From assembly GCF_002259405.1 (NCBI RefSeq), contig NZ_NPFW01000022.1, forward strand, positions 186,001 to 250,000: a stretch of 64,000 bases of DNA. Direction: 5' to 3'. Within the stretch, counting starts at the first letter, position 1, and every line of letters starts with the position of its first letter. A program made the translations under genes and the position numbers. Of this stretch, positions 12,051-21,387 are shown piece by piece. The notes below the pieces were generated by a model. It was not told the DNA's origin and ran no database searches. It was given only the letters and a program-made list of their open reading frames with translations. This DNA comes from Rhodococcus sp. 14-2483-1-2 (lineage in GTDB: Bacteria > Actinomycetota > Actinomycetes > Mycobacteriales > Mycobacteriaceae).

Positions 12051-13632
12051 AGCGGCGACGTCCGGTCAGAAGCGTCGCGCCGAGCGCTCCGACAGCTGCC
12101 AGACACAGCATCAGTTCCGATCCGAAGCCGATTCGAGTCGCGACGGTCAGGGATTGTCGCAGTACAACACTGGACACCAGCACGTCCGGGCTGAAGAGCG
12201 GCGTCTGCTGAAGGACGTCACCGTCGGGCGACACGATTGCGCTGACGCCACTCGTAGCGGCCACCACAACCGTTCGTCCGTGCTCGACGGCTCGCACTCT
12301 GGACATCGCCAGTTGTTGGTAGGTCATTTCGGTGTCGCCGAAGGTCGCGTTGTTGGTGGGTATGGCGATGAACTCCGCGCCCGACCGGACCGATTCCTCG
12401 AGTGCGCGATCGAATGCGACTTCGTAGCACGTTGCTATTCCGGCCGCTATTCCCCCAGCGTGCACCACTCCGTTTCCGCTACCGGGGACGAAATAACCCG
12501 CTCGGTCGGCATATTCCGAAAACAATCGAAAAAAACTTCGGAATGGCAAGTATTCGCCGAACGGTTGAATTATCTTCTTGTCGTGCCGCTCACCGGGCCC
12601 GTCCGTACCGTTCCACGCAATCACCGAATTCGTGTTCGTACCATCGGCATTGACGAGTACGGTGCCGACGAGAATCGGGGCCCCCACAGCCACCGACGCC
12701 TGTGTGATGAGAGTCGCAGCGTCGGTATTTCTCAACGGATCGATATCGGACGCGTTCTCGGGCCACACGACGAGATCCGGGGCAGGTTGCCTGCCGGCCT
12801 CGACGTCGGCGGCCAATGTCATGGTCTCTCGGACGTGATTGTCCAACACCGCGCGGCGCTGTGCGTTGAAATCCAGACCCAGCCGCGGAACGCTTCCCTG
12901 GACGGCCGCGATCGTCACTGTCCGTTCGTCGCCCTCCGGCGCGTCGTTGCCGTGCAGCGTCGGTAGCAACCCCAGCGCCACGATGGACGCGATCGTCGTT
13001 GCGGCGACCGGTCCGAGGAACGAACGCGCTCCGTCTCGTCGACTGCCCGCGACCAGCAGCGCCGCCGTTCCGGTTCCGGTCAGTGCCACACCGAAACTGA
13101 GCAACGGTGCACCGCCGACGCTCGCCAAGGGAAGCAACCAGCCCTCGGGTTGTCCGAATGCCAATCTGCCCCACGGAAAGCCACCGAAGGGAACACTGGA
13201 TCTGAGCCATTCGGTCAGGCTCCAGGCCAATGCCATCGACAGCGGCCACCATGCGCTCCGTGCCGACAACACACCGAGCACTCCGAACAAGCCGACGAAG
13301 ACGGACTCGGCGGCGGCGAGCGCCAGCCACGGCATCGGTCCTACGTACACACCGATCCACGGGAGGAGCGGAACGAAGAATCCGAGTCCGGCGGCACAGC
13401 CGTAGCCGAATCCCCCTTTCAGCGATACCGACCTCCGGCCGCCGAAGCCGGTCAGGACGAGGACCAGCAGCGCGATACCCAGCGGGGCCAGAAACCACAG
13501 GGTTCGCGGAGGGAAGCTCGCGAATATCAGTGCGCCACCGGCGACGGATAGCGCCGTCGACATCGCGGTCCGGCGCAGCCGCTCCGCTGACGAGGCCACC
13601 GTCCCGACACCCGAAGCGGACTCAGTTCTCAT
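12040..13632 (-). CDS. lnt: Apolipoprotein N-acyltransferase
   Basis: Transfers an acyl chain from phospholipid to the N-terminal cysteine of lipoproteins at the outer face of the cytoplasmic membrane. The 530-residue protein has a hydrophobic multi-pass N-terminal half, then a nitrilase-like domain. The expected triad is visible: E292 in VWPENAS, K352 in HDKKIIQPFGE and C402 in GIATCYE. Length is normal for a stand-alone Lnt. In M. tuberculosis, Lnt is fused to the polyprenol-phosphate mannose synthase Ppm1; here no synthase domain follows and the next gene is the NRPS. The start overlaps the end of the amidohydrolase gene by 11 bp, implying translational coupling in an fxsA-amidohydrolase-lnt operon. 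Confidence 0.95.
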   Translation of the reverse strand: MRTESASGVGTVASSAERLRRTAMSTALSVAGGALIFASFPPRTLWFLAPLGIALLVLVLTGFGGRRSVSLKGGFGYGCAAGLGFFVPLLPWIGVYVGPMPWLALAAAESVFVGLFGVLGVLSARSAWWPLSMALAWSLTEWLRSSVPFGGFPWGRLAFGQPEGWLLPLASVGGAPLLSFGVALTGTGTAALLVAGSRRDGARSFLGPVAATTIASIVALGLLPTLHGNDAPEGDERTVTIAAVQGSVPRLGLDFNAQRRAVLDNHVRETMTLAADVEAGRQPAPDLVVWPENASDIDPLRNTDAATLITQASVAVGAPILVGTVLVNADGTNTNSVIAWNGTDGPGERHDKKIIQPFGEYLPFRSFFRLFSEYADRAGYFVPGSGNGVVHAGGIAAGIATCYEVAFDRALEESVRSGAEFIAIPTNNATFGDTEMTYQQLAMSRVRAVEHGRTVVVAATSGVSAIVSPDGDVLQQTPLFSPDVLVSSVVLRQSLTVATRIGFGSELMLCLAAVGALGATLLTGRRRSDS

Positions 13633-15217
13633 GGATGACCTGTCCGCGGTGCACGGTCATCGAGCACTGTGGGCTCGTGGACGACGGGTCCAGACCGGGC
13701 AAGGGAGATACTCCTGCGCGTGGGTCCGTCGACCATCGTTGCACGCTGTCCTTGGGTGCTCGGACGACGAGTTCGTCGACCTCCCACACCGCGAAGGACG
13801 CGGGCGCTCCCGGCACCAACGTCCCCGCCAATCCGTCGCGAACTCCGCCCGCTCGCCAGGCTCCGCGGGTACCGGCCGAGAAAGCGGCCCGAGGCGAGAT
13901 GGCACTGCCCGGCGTGTGGTGATTGACCGCGGCTCTGACCGTCGCCCAGGGATCGAGTCGGGTGACCGGCGCATCCGAACCGAATGCCAGCGCCACCCCC
14001 GCCGATGCCAAGCGCGCGAACGGATGGAGCGCCGATGCACGGTCTGCGCCGAGCCGTGCCGAATACAACCCTCCCGAACCGCCCCACAGGGCGTCGAACA
14101 TCGGTTGCATGCTGGCTATCACCCCCCACGAGGCCAGTTTGTCGGCCTGCTCGGGCGTGACCATTGCCAGATGTTCGAGCCGATGCCCGCACGCGGCGAC
14201 GGCTGGAGTTCCCAGCTCGGTCACCACCCGCTCGAATGCGGTGACGGCAGCCGAGATCGCAGCGTCACCGATGACGTGGAACCCCGCCTGAACTCCGGCG
14301 GACGTGCACGCCGAGATGTGTGCAGCGATCGCATCGACGTCCTCGTACGGCACGCCCGATCCGGAGTCGTCCGCATACGGCGACGACAACCACGCGGTCC
14401 GCGATCCCAGCGAGCCGTCGACGAAGATGTCACCGGCCAGCCCATGAGCGCCGGTCTCGCCGAGCAGCTGCCGCGCCTGCTCGGCCGTCTCGACCAGCTC
14501 GCCCCAGTATCCGCGAACCTCCACACCGTGTTCGGTGGCCATCAGTTCACGGAAGTCGTCGATACCCGACACGATCGGACCGGCACATTCGTGGACTGCG
14601 ACGATTCCCTGCGCCGCAGCGCTGTCGAGCGCAGCCGTTCGAGCCCGATCCCGGGTACCGGGCGTGATCATCGACCGCGCCGTCAGCCGCGCGAGGTGGT
14701 GCGCGGCAGCTGTGAGAGGGGACTGCCCGGAGAAGCCGGTGGCGGATTCCATTCCGGTCGCGGCGACGCGCAACGGCGTCGAGACGGCAGCCGAATGCGA
14801 ATCGATGCGTGTGAGGTACACCGGGCGTCCCGGCGCTGCCGCGTCGAGGTCGACCGTCGACGGTGCGCGATGTTCGGGCCACGAGCTCTCGTCCCAGCCG
14901 TGTCCCCAGATCAGTGCGTCCGAGGACGACGATGCGTGCTCGGCGAGCACCCGCATGCAGTGTTCGAGCGAGGTACAGCCGGACAGATCGAGTCCGATCG
15001 ACGACAGACCCAGATCGGTGACGTGCACGTGAGTGTCGACGAACGCCGGTGCCACGAAGGCCCCCGCCAGGTCGGTGACGCGGACTCCTGGATGGAGCGC
15101 TCGCCCGGTGCGATCCTCACCGATCCAACTGACGATTCCATCGGTCACGGCCATGGCGGTGGCGTCCGACGCCATCGGACTGTAGATCCGTCCGCCGCAG
15201 AACAATTCGGTGGTCAC
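13622..15217 (-). CDS. YtcJ-like metal-dependent amidohydrolase
   Basis: A 531-residue member of the amidohydrolase superfamily (amidohydrolase_3/YtcJ group), which hydrolyses C-N bonds with a divalent metal in a TIM barrel. Metal-site motifs are visible: DTHVHV near residue 61, HVIGDAA, HRLEHL and GSDAPV. The first 60 residues form the usual small beta-sandwich. No signal peptide is seen, so it should be cytosolic. The natural substrate is unknown. It lies 17 bp after fxsA and overlaps lnt by 11 bp. The M. tuberculosis counterpart would be Rv2052c by position, but I cannot confirm homology. Confidence 0.9.
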   Translation of the reverse strand: MTTELFCGGRIYSPMASDATAMAVTDGIVSWIGEDRTGRALHPGVRVTDLAGAFVAPAFVDTHVHVTDLGLSSIGLDLSGCTSLEHCMRVLAEHASSSSDALIWGHGWDESSWPEHRAPSTVDLDAAAPGRPVYLTRIDSHSAAVSTPLRVAATGMESATGFSGQSPLTAAAHHLARLTARSMITPGTRDRARTAALDSAAAQGIVAVHECAGPIVSGIDDFRELMATEHGVEVRGYWGELVETAEQARQLLGETGAHGLAGDIFVDGSLGSRTAWLSSPYADDSGSGVPYEDVDAIAAHISACTSAGVQAGFHVIGDAAISAAVTAFERVVTELGTPAVAACGHRLEHLAMVTPEQADKLASWGVIASMQPMFDALWGGSGGLYSARLGADRASALHPFARLASAGVALAFGSDAPVTRLDPWATVRAAVNHHTPGSAISPRAAFSAGTRGAWRAGGVRDGLAGTLVPGAPASFAVWEVDELVVRAPKDSVQRWSTDPRAGVSPLPGLDPSSTSPQCSMTVHRGQVIHEN

Positions 15218-15234
15218 GAACGACCAGTCTGCCC

Positions 15235-15771
15235 CTACCGGTGTGGCTTCCGGAAATCCCCGGCGGCGGGATCGAATCGATCGGCCTCGATCACCTGTCC
15301 CTCGAGGATCAATGCAGAACCGGATGCATTCGGTGCTCGGCTGGCGTCGTCGACATGATCGTCGAGGATCTCACCGTCGATGACGGTGGGGCGCATGCGC
15401 CGGGTCGCGGTCGCAACCTGCGGCAACCAGCGTGCGGCGGCCCACATCACTGCCGGGCGCAGCAGCCACCTGGTCGGCGGGATCAACAACAGCAACCCGA
15501 TCACCGTGGTCACCAGTCCCGGCACGAACATTGCGACCGACCCCGCGGCGAAGAGGGCGCCATCGGCCACGGCACCACCGGCCGATCGCTCGCCTCGGGA
15601 TGCCCGCTGCAGACCGTCCAGCACACGTCTGCCCTGCGATCGCACCAGCAACGACCCGACCAGCGATCCGCCGATCAGCAGTACGACGGTCCAGAGCACA
15701 CCGAGTGCGCTTCCCACGGCGACCAGCGCTGCGACCTCGACCACGACATAGAGTACGAACAGAGCGAGCAT
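15235..15771 (-). CDS. fxsA: FxsA-family membrane protein
   Basis: Small integral membrane protein of 178 residues. It starts with two adjoining hydrophobic helices (residues 2-45), has a third near 75-100 (FVPGLVTTVIGLLLLIPPTR) and ends in a polar cytosolic tail. The helix pair and the GLVTxxxGLLLLIPP signature are typical of FxsA, first noticed in E. coli as relieving exclusion of phage T7 by the F plasmid; its normal function is unclear. It is first in a tight operon with the amidohydrolase and lnt, and the fxsA-lnt neighbourhood is conserved in mycobacteria. Confidence 0.9.
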   Translation of the reverse strand: MLALFVLYVVVEVAALVAVGSALGVLWTVVLLIGGSLVGSLLVRSQGRRVLDGLQRASRGERSAGGAVADGALFAAGSVAMFVPGLVTTVIGLLLLIPPTRWLLRPAVMWAAARWLPQVATATRRMRPTVIDGEILDDHVDDASRAPNASGSALILEGQVIEADRFDPAAGDFRKPHR

Positions 15772-15851
15772 GACGTTCCTTTCTTCGCTTCACCGGTACA
15801 ACGCGCGGGGCATCGAAATCGCTCCCGGGTGACCGGTTTGCCGGGAAATTC

Positions 15852-16508
15852 TCAGGAACCCGGTCGGACGAGGCCGGTTTCGTACGCCAGCACGACCGCC
15901 TGGACTCGATCGCGGATGTCCAACTTCGTCAGGATTCGACCGATATGGGTCTTGACCGTCGCCTCGGACAGATGCAGAACGGCCGCTATCTCGGCATTGG
16001 ACAAGCCGGTCGCCAAGTGCACCAGCACCTCGCGTTCACGGCCGGTGAGTGAGTCGAGAACAGAGGCATCGGTGGTCGACGGAGTCTGTGCGACGAACCT
16101 CGAGAGCAAACGCTTGGTGACCTTCGGTGAGACGACGGCATCGCCTGCAGCCACGCTGCGAATCGCGGAGACCAGGTCCTCCGGTGGAGTGTCCTTGAGC
16201 AGGAATCCACTGGCCCCCGCCCTGAGCGCACCGAGGACGTGCTCGTCGAGATCGAAGGTCGTCATCACCAGAACCTTGGCGTCCGAACCCGATTCGGTGA
16301 TGGTGCGGGTGGCGGCCACGCCGTCGACGCCGGGCATGCGGACGTCCATCAGCACCACTGCCGGTTCCAGTCTGGCCACGGCCTCGACGGCACCGGCCCC
16401 GTCGGAGGCCTCCCCCACCACCTCGATGTCGTCCTGCGCCTCGAGCACCATGTTCAATCCCATGCGCATGAGTTCCTGGTCGTCCACGACGACAACGGTG
16501 ATCGGCAC
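15852..16508 (-). CDS. NarL/LuxR-family response regulator
   Basis: DNA-binding output of a two-component system, 218 residues from a GTG start. The receiver domain (1-120) has acidic residues D9 and D10, the phospho-acceptor D55 in VLMDVRMPG, T83 and K105. The C-terminal LuxR helix-turn-helix (about 150-210) contains LTGREREVLVHLATGLSNAEIA and the recognition helix SEATVKTH. It begins 16 bp after its sensor kinase reading frame, which carries a nonsense codon. The regulator itself is intact and could still act unphosphorylated or with another kinase. Targets cannot be read from the sequence. Confidence 0.94.
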   Translation of the reverse strand: MPITVVVVDDQELMRMGLNMVLEAQDDIEVVGEASDGAGAVEAVARLEPAVVLMDVRMPGVDGVAATRTITESGSDAKVLVMTTFDLDEHVLGALRAGASGFLLKDTPPEDLVSAIRSVAAGDAVVSPKVTKRLLSRFVAQTPSTTDASVLDSLTGREREVLVHLATGLSNAEIAAVLHLSEATVKTHIGRILTKLDIRDRVQAVVLAYETGLVRPGS

Positions 16509-16524
16509 CGACCCAACCTAACCC

Positions 16525-17688
16525 TCACTCGATCGGCAGCGTTGCCCGCACGAGCCAATTGCCGTGTGGCGTCCGACCCGCGTGCAGGGTGCCTCGAAGC
16601 ACCGCTACTCGCTCGCGCATCCCGAGCAATCCGTGTCCACCGCCGTCCGCCGACGTCGGGGTGCCGGAGCCGGTGCCGTTGTCGGAAATCTCGACGCTCA
16701 CCTCCTCTTCTGCGCGAACCACTTTCACGACCGCGCGCGGCGCATGTCCGGCGTGCCGTAGGACATTGGTCAGCGATTCCTGGACCAACCGGTGCACTCC
16801 GAGGCTGATCGCCGGGCTGATGTCGTCCAGGTTTCCCGTCTGTTCGAGCTCGACGTTCAAGCCGGCGCGACCCATCATCTCGACGACACGGGCCAGGCCT
16901 GCGGTCCCGTACTGGGGCATGTCGTCCGAATCGGGAGACGTCCGCAACAATGCGACCGTTCGACGTAACTCCGCCAGCGCCGATCGGCCCGTGGCGGAGA
17001 TGTTGGCAACGGCCTGCTCCGCGCGATCGGGGTTGCGCCTGATGGCGTACGAGGCGCCGTCGGCCTGGACCACCATGACACTGACGCTGTGGGCGATGAC
17101 GTCGTGCAGTTCGCGCGCGATACGCGTGCGCTCGGTGATCACGGCCTCTTCGGCACGGCGATCCCTGTCGTACTCGGCCACGACGAGACGGGCCTGCGTC
17201 GCTTCGTCGTATGCCCTGCGGGCACCGAGAAATTCCGCCGCAACCCACTACAGCGCATACATCAGCGCGCTGAACAACAGCGTCGTGATCACCGGTTGGG
17301 TGAACAGGTACAGGTTCGCGGCGGTGTACGCAGCGAGGGCGGCGGCATAGATGCCGCCCTGAACTCGACCGACGTACGCAACCAGCGTGTAGAGCATGAT
17401 CGGTAGCGCCAGGGCGGCCGGGTGACCGTTGTAGGCATCGCCCACGAGGCTGCCCGCTATGTCGGAGCCGAGTGTGGTGACGAGAGTGAGTGCTGCGATC
17501 GAGCGAGGCAGACGCCGCCGCCACGCGACGGGAATCGTCAGCACGACCGAGAAGACCAGGAACAACGGTCCGTTCAGACCGTCGACCGAGCTGACGAACA
17601 CCAGAATGTCGACGACGAACAGCCCGACCGCCAGCAGGGCATCGGCCACGAACGGCTGCCCACGGAGCCACAGACTGAATCGACGCAT
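16525..17688 (-). pseudogene. Sensor histidine kinase interrupted by an in-frame amber codon
   Basis: One continuous frame would give 387 residues: four or five membrane helices (about 15-146), then a HisKA_3 dimerisation domain with RELHDVIAHS (H near 195) and a HATPase domain with the G box GHGLLGMRER. Codon 147 (17250-17248) is TAG in a position flanked by Y-A-L and W-V-A-A, where a single change from TGG would create it. Upstream product: 146-residue membrane fragment. Downstream product: a soluble 218-residue kinase core if translation restarts at GTG 17181. So the gene may be dead, may be read through, or may make a cytosolic kinase. The paired regulator lies 16 bp downstream. A sequencing error cannot be excluded. 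Confidence 0.8.
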
Positions 17689-17705
17689 GTGATTGAGTTT
17701 GCCGT

Positions 17706-18473
17706 ATGACTGCTGCCGACTGGGGATTGCTGATGGTCGCTGCCACGACCGCCGGTTGGGTCGACGCAGTGGTGGGCGGAGGTGGCCTCATCTTGCTGCC
17801 GGCGATTCTTCTCGTGGCACCTCAGCTCACGCAGCAGGCAGCACTGGCGACGAACAAGGCGACGGCCGTATTCGGTACCGTCGCCGCCGTCGTCACCTTC
17901 GCGCGGAAGGTCTCGCTCGACTGGGCGGTGCTGATTCCGGCCGGCGTCCTCGCCGCCGTGGCTTCGGCGGCAGGCGCAGCTGCGGTGTCGTTGATCGACC
18001 GCGAGCTGTTCATCCCGATCATCATGGTCGTTCTCGTGGGTGTGGCCGTACTGGTCACCTGCCGTCCGACCATCGGTCTGAGCGCGGCATCGTCGCCGCC
18101 CACCCATCGCAAAGTTCTGATCGTCATCGGGTGCGCAGCCGCCGGAATCGGCTTCTACGACGGCATTCTCGGGCCCGGTACCGGAACGTTCCTGATCATC
18201 GTCTTCGCCACGATGCTCGGAACCGAGTTCGTTCGCAGCGCCGCGATGGCCAAGGTGATCAACGTCGGGTCCAACGTCGGTGCCCTCACCTTCTTCGCCG
18301 TCACCGGCAGTGTCTACTGGCAGCTCGGAGCAGCCATGGCGGTGTGCAACGTGTTCGGTGCCGTCCTCGGGTCGAGGACAGCGGTCGCGCGCGGTGCCGG
18401 ATTCGTGAGAATCGTCCTGCTCGTCGTGGTCGTGGGCATGGTGATCCGACTCGGATGGCAACAATTCGGCTAG
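17706..18473 (+). CDS. TSUP (TauE/SafE) family permease
   Basis: A 255-residue membrane protein with about eight hydrophobic segments arranged as two repeats. The TSUP signatures are GWVDAVVGGGGLILLPAILL at the N-terminus and GFYDGILGPGTGTFLIIVF in the second half. The family carries sulfite, sulfonates and other small organic anions across the cytoplasmic membrane; the substrate here is not predictable. It is divergent from the histidine kinase with only 17 bp between the start codons, so the promoters must overlap or the transcripts are leaderless. The stop codon lies 11 bp before tldD, suggesting co-transcription. Confidence 0.93.
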   Translation: MTAADWGLLMVAATTAGWVDAVVGGGGLILLPAILLVAPQLTQQAALATNKATAVFGTVAAVVTFARKVSLDWAVLIPAGVLAAVASAAGAAAVSLIDRELFIPIIMVVLVGVAVLVTCRPTIGLSAASSPPTHRKVLIVIGCAAAGIGFYDGILGPGTGTFLIIVFATMLGTEFVRSAAMAKVINVGSNVGALTFFAVTGSVYWQLGAAMAVCNVFGAVLGSRTAVARGAGFVRIVLLVVVVGMVIRLGWQQFG

Positions 18474-18484
18474 CGTCTTCAGGC

Positions 18485-20011
18485 GTGACGAGACAATCGG
18501 ATCGATCGGTCGACGCCGACTTCCTTGCTCTGCCCCTGCAGGCCCTCGCGGACGCCGCCCTGAGCGCCGCCCGCTCGGCCGGGGCAACGCACGCCGATGT
18601 TCGCGTGCAGCGCTTGACGACTCAGTCCATATCGCTGCGCGACGGCTCCGTTCAATCCGCAATCGACGCCGGTGAGATCGGCCTCGCCGTGCGGGTCGTG
18701 GTCGACGGCACCTGGGGTTTCGCATCGCACGCCGAACTCGGCACCGACGCAGCCGCAGCCACGGCCCGCAGTGCGGTCGAGGTGGCCACAGCGCTGCGCA
18801 CGCTCAATCGCGAACGCGTCGAACTCGCCTCCGAGCCGGTGTACTCGAATGCGACGTGGGTGTCGGAGTACGACATCGACCCGTTCGAGGTACCCACCGC
18901 CGAGAAGGTGGCACTGCTGGCGGAGTATTCGTCCCGGCTGGCGGCGTCGGACGGCGTCGATCACGTCACCGCCTCGGTTCTGCAGGTCAAGGAGCAGTCG
19001 TTCTACGCGGATCTGGCCGGTAGCAGCATCACGCAGCAGCGGGTGCGACTGCATCCCCAGTTCGAGGCCACCACGGTTGATCGATCCGCTGGTGCATTCG
19101 AGACCATGCGCACCCTCGCGCCACCCGTCGGACGAGGTTGGGAGTACCTGGGTGAGCACAGCACGTGGGACTGGGCCGACGAGCTGGCCCGGATCCCCGA
19201 GTGGCTGGCCGAGAAGGTGAAGGCACCGTCCGTCGTGGCAGGACCTACCGATCTCGTCATCGATCCGACCAACCTGTGGCTCACCATTCACGAGTCGATC
19301 GGGCACGCAACGGAATACGACCGTGCCATCGGCTACGAGGCCGCCTACGCCGGCACTTCGTTCGCGACCCCGGACCAGTTGGGGACGTTGCGCTACGGAT
19401 CGCCCATCATGCACGTCACCGCCGACCGGACCGAGATCAACGGCCTGGCCAGCATCGGCTGGGACGACGACGGAGTCGCGTCGCAGAGATGGGACCTGGT
19501 ACGCGACGGGACACTCGTCGGGTACCAACTCGATCGAGTGTTCGCCCCGAAACTCGGTCTCGAGCGGTCCAACGGGTGCTCGTACGCCGATTCTCCGCAT
19601 CACGTACCGATCCAGCGGATGGCGAACGTGTCGCTGCAGGCCGACCCCGAGACCGATCGATCGACCGCCGACGTCATCGGGGAGGTGGAGGACGGCATCT
19701 ACGTCGTCGGCGACAAATCCTGGTCGATCGACATGCAACGCTACAACTTCCAGTTCACCGGTCAACGCTTCTACAGAATCCGCAACGGCGTGCTCGACGG
19801 CCAGGTGCGTGACGTGGCGTACCAGGCGACGACCACCGAATTCTGGGGCTCGATGGAACTGCTCGGCGGGCCGTCCACGTGGCGACTCGGCGGCGCATTC
19901 AACTGCGGCAAGGCCCAACCCGGCCAGGTGGCCGCCGTCAGTCACGGCTGCCCCGTCGCGTTGTTCCGCGGCGTCAACGTCCTCAACACCCGATCGGAGG
20001 CAGGTCGATGA
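18485..20011 (+). CDS. tldD: TldD metalloprotease subunit
   Basis: Catalytic half of the TldD/TldE heterodimeric zinc protease, which in E. coli trims microcin B17 leader and degrades CcdA, cutting unfolded peptides. I start it at GTG 18485, giving 508 residues; longer in-frame readings overlap the permease gene and have no family match. The metal motif HEsiGH is at residues 269-274, followed by ATEYDRAIGYE, and the conserved GGxFNCGKAQPGQ stretch is near the C-terminus. The last codon overlaps the start of the partner gene by 4 bp (ATGA). Cytosolic. Confidence 0.94.
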   Translation: MTRQSDRSVDADFLALPLQALADAALSAARSAGATHADVRVQRLTTQSISLRDGSVQSAIDAGEIGLAVRVVVDGTWGFASHAELGTDAAAATARSAVEVATALRTLNRERVELASEPVYSNATWVSEYDIDPFEVPTAEKVALLAEYSSRLAASDGVDHVTASVLQVKEQSFYADLAGSSITQQRVRLHPQFEATTVDRSAGAFETMRTLAPPVGRGWEYLGEHSTWDWADELARIPEWLAEKVKAPSVVAGPTDLVIDPTNLWLTIHESIGHATEYDRAIGYEAAYAGTSFATPDQLGTLRYGSPIMHVTADRTEINGLASIGWDDDGVASQRWDLVRDGTLVGYQLDRVFAPKLGLERSNGCSYADSPHHVPIQRMANVSLQADPETDRSTADVIGEVEDGIYVVGDKSWSIDMQRYNFQFTGQRFYRIRNGVLDGQVRDVAYQATTTEFWGSMELLGGPSTWRLGGAFNCGKAQPGQVAAVSHGCPVALFRGVNVLNTRSEAGR

Positions 20012-21375
20012 TCGCGCCGCAGCTCGTGATCGAACGTGCACTCGCCTGCGCGAGTGTCGACGACACCATCGTGATCGTCACCGACTCCAGCGACGCAACA
20101 CTGCGGTGGGCCGGAAACTCCATGACCACCAACGGAATTGCCACCTCCCGGCGCTGGGAGGTGATCTCGATCGTGCGAGAGGCCGACACCGTTCGAGTCG
20201 GCACCGTGTCTTCGACGAGCGTCGATCCGGACGACATCGAGGCCGTGGTACGTGCGAGCGAAGCGGCCGCGCGATCGGCTGAACCCGCCGACGACGCGAT
20301 GCCCTTGCTGCCTCGAGAGTCGGCCTCGGACCCGCGAGACTGGGACCGCCGAGCACAACACACGTCGATCGACGTGTTCGGCTCGCTGGCAAGGGAATTG
20401 AACGTCGGTTTCGACGGCGAGGACACGTTGTACGGATTCGCGCAGCACACCGTCGACAACGTCTGGCTCGGAACCTCGACCGGTGTGCGTCGTACCTTCA
20501 CGCAGCCCACCGGATCGGTCGAGATCAACGGCAAGCGCTCCGGGGCGAGCGCCTGGGTGGGCACCGGAACCACCGACTTCCAGGACGTGTCGGCCGAGGC
20601 GATGTTGGCGGAGCTGTCCACCCGACTCGGCTGGGCCCGGAACACCGTCGAACTTCCCGCCGGTCGCTATCAGACTCTGCTGCCCCCGTCGGCGGTGGCC
20701 GACCTGATGATCTACCTGATGTGGACCATGGAAGGCCGCGGAGCGCAGGAAGGCCGCACCGCACTCTCGCGGGCAGGTGGAACGCGAGTGGGCGAGAAAC
20801 TCACCGACCTGCCGCTCACCCTGTTCTCCGATCCACACGCATCCGGACTCGAGTACGCGCCGTTCGTGGTGGCCGGGTCGTCGAGTGATTCGGTGTCGGT
20901 GTTCGACAACGGTATGGACATCGAGCGCGTCGACTGGATCCGCGACGGATCGGTATCCGCCCTCTCGTACCCACGTGCATCGGCGCAGAAGTTCGGAGCT
21001 CCCGTCGCGGTCCCGGGCGAGAACCTCGTTCTGACGGGCGGCACGGACGTCGGCCTCGATCAGATGGTTGCCGACACAGAACGCGGGCTGCTCCTGACGA
21101 CGCTCTGGTACATCCGTGAGGTCGATCCGACATCGCTGCTGCTCACCGGGCTGACCAGGGACGGCGTCTATGCCATCGAGAACGGTCGAATCACCGGTGC
21201 GGTGAACAATTTTCGCTTCAACGAGAGCCCGCTGGATTTGCTACGCCGCGTCACCGAGGCGGGCGCAACGGAGGCGACACTGCCGCGCGAGTGGAAGGAC
21301 TGGTTCACTCGCACGGCTATGCCGCCGCTGCGCATTCCCGACTTTCACATGTCGTCGGTCAGCGCCGCCCAGTAA
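20008..21375 (+). CDS. tldE: TldE/PmbA non-catalytic subunit
   Basis: Partner of TldD, 455 residues, starting inside the tldD stop codon (ATGA). TldE-family proteins share the fold but lack the HExxxH motif, and none is visible here. Recognisable stretches are the central GxYQTLLPPSAVADLMIY region, the FSDPHASGL segment and the C-terminal GVYAIENGRITGAVNNFRF. Four-base coupling implies one-to-one translation, as expected for a heterodimer. It ends 12 bp from the convergent VOC gene. No ribosomal-peptide precursor was found nearby as a dedicated substrate. Confidence 0.93.
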   Translation: MIAPQLVIERALACASVDDTIVIVTDSSDATLRWAGNSMTTNGIATSRRWEVISIVREADTVRVGTVSSTSVDPDDIEAVVRASEAAARSAEPADDAMPLLPRESASDPRDWDRRAQHTSIDVFGSLARELNVGFDGEDTLYGFAQHTVDNVWLGTSTGVRRTFTQPTGSVEINGKRSGASAWVGTGTTDFQDVSAEAMLAELSTRLGWARNTVELPAGRYQTLLPPSAVADLMIYLMWTMEGRGAQEGRTALSRAGGTRVGEKLTDLPLTLFSDPHASGLEYAPFVVAGSSSDSVSVFDNGMDIERVDWIRDGSVSALSYPRASAQKFGAPVAVPGENLVLTGGTDVGLDQMVADTERGLLLTTLWYIREVDPTSLLLTGLTRDGVYAIENGRITGAVNNFRFNESPLDLLRRVTEAGATEATLPREWKDWFTRTAMPPLRIPDFHMSSVSAAQ

Positions 21376-21387
21376 GGCCGGTCCGAA

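Noticed and set aside
17693..20011. A 772-codon frame as one protein including tldD
   Set aside because: Its first 264 codons run out of frame across the TSUP permease gene and show no family similarity; tldD similarity begins at GTG 18485.
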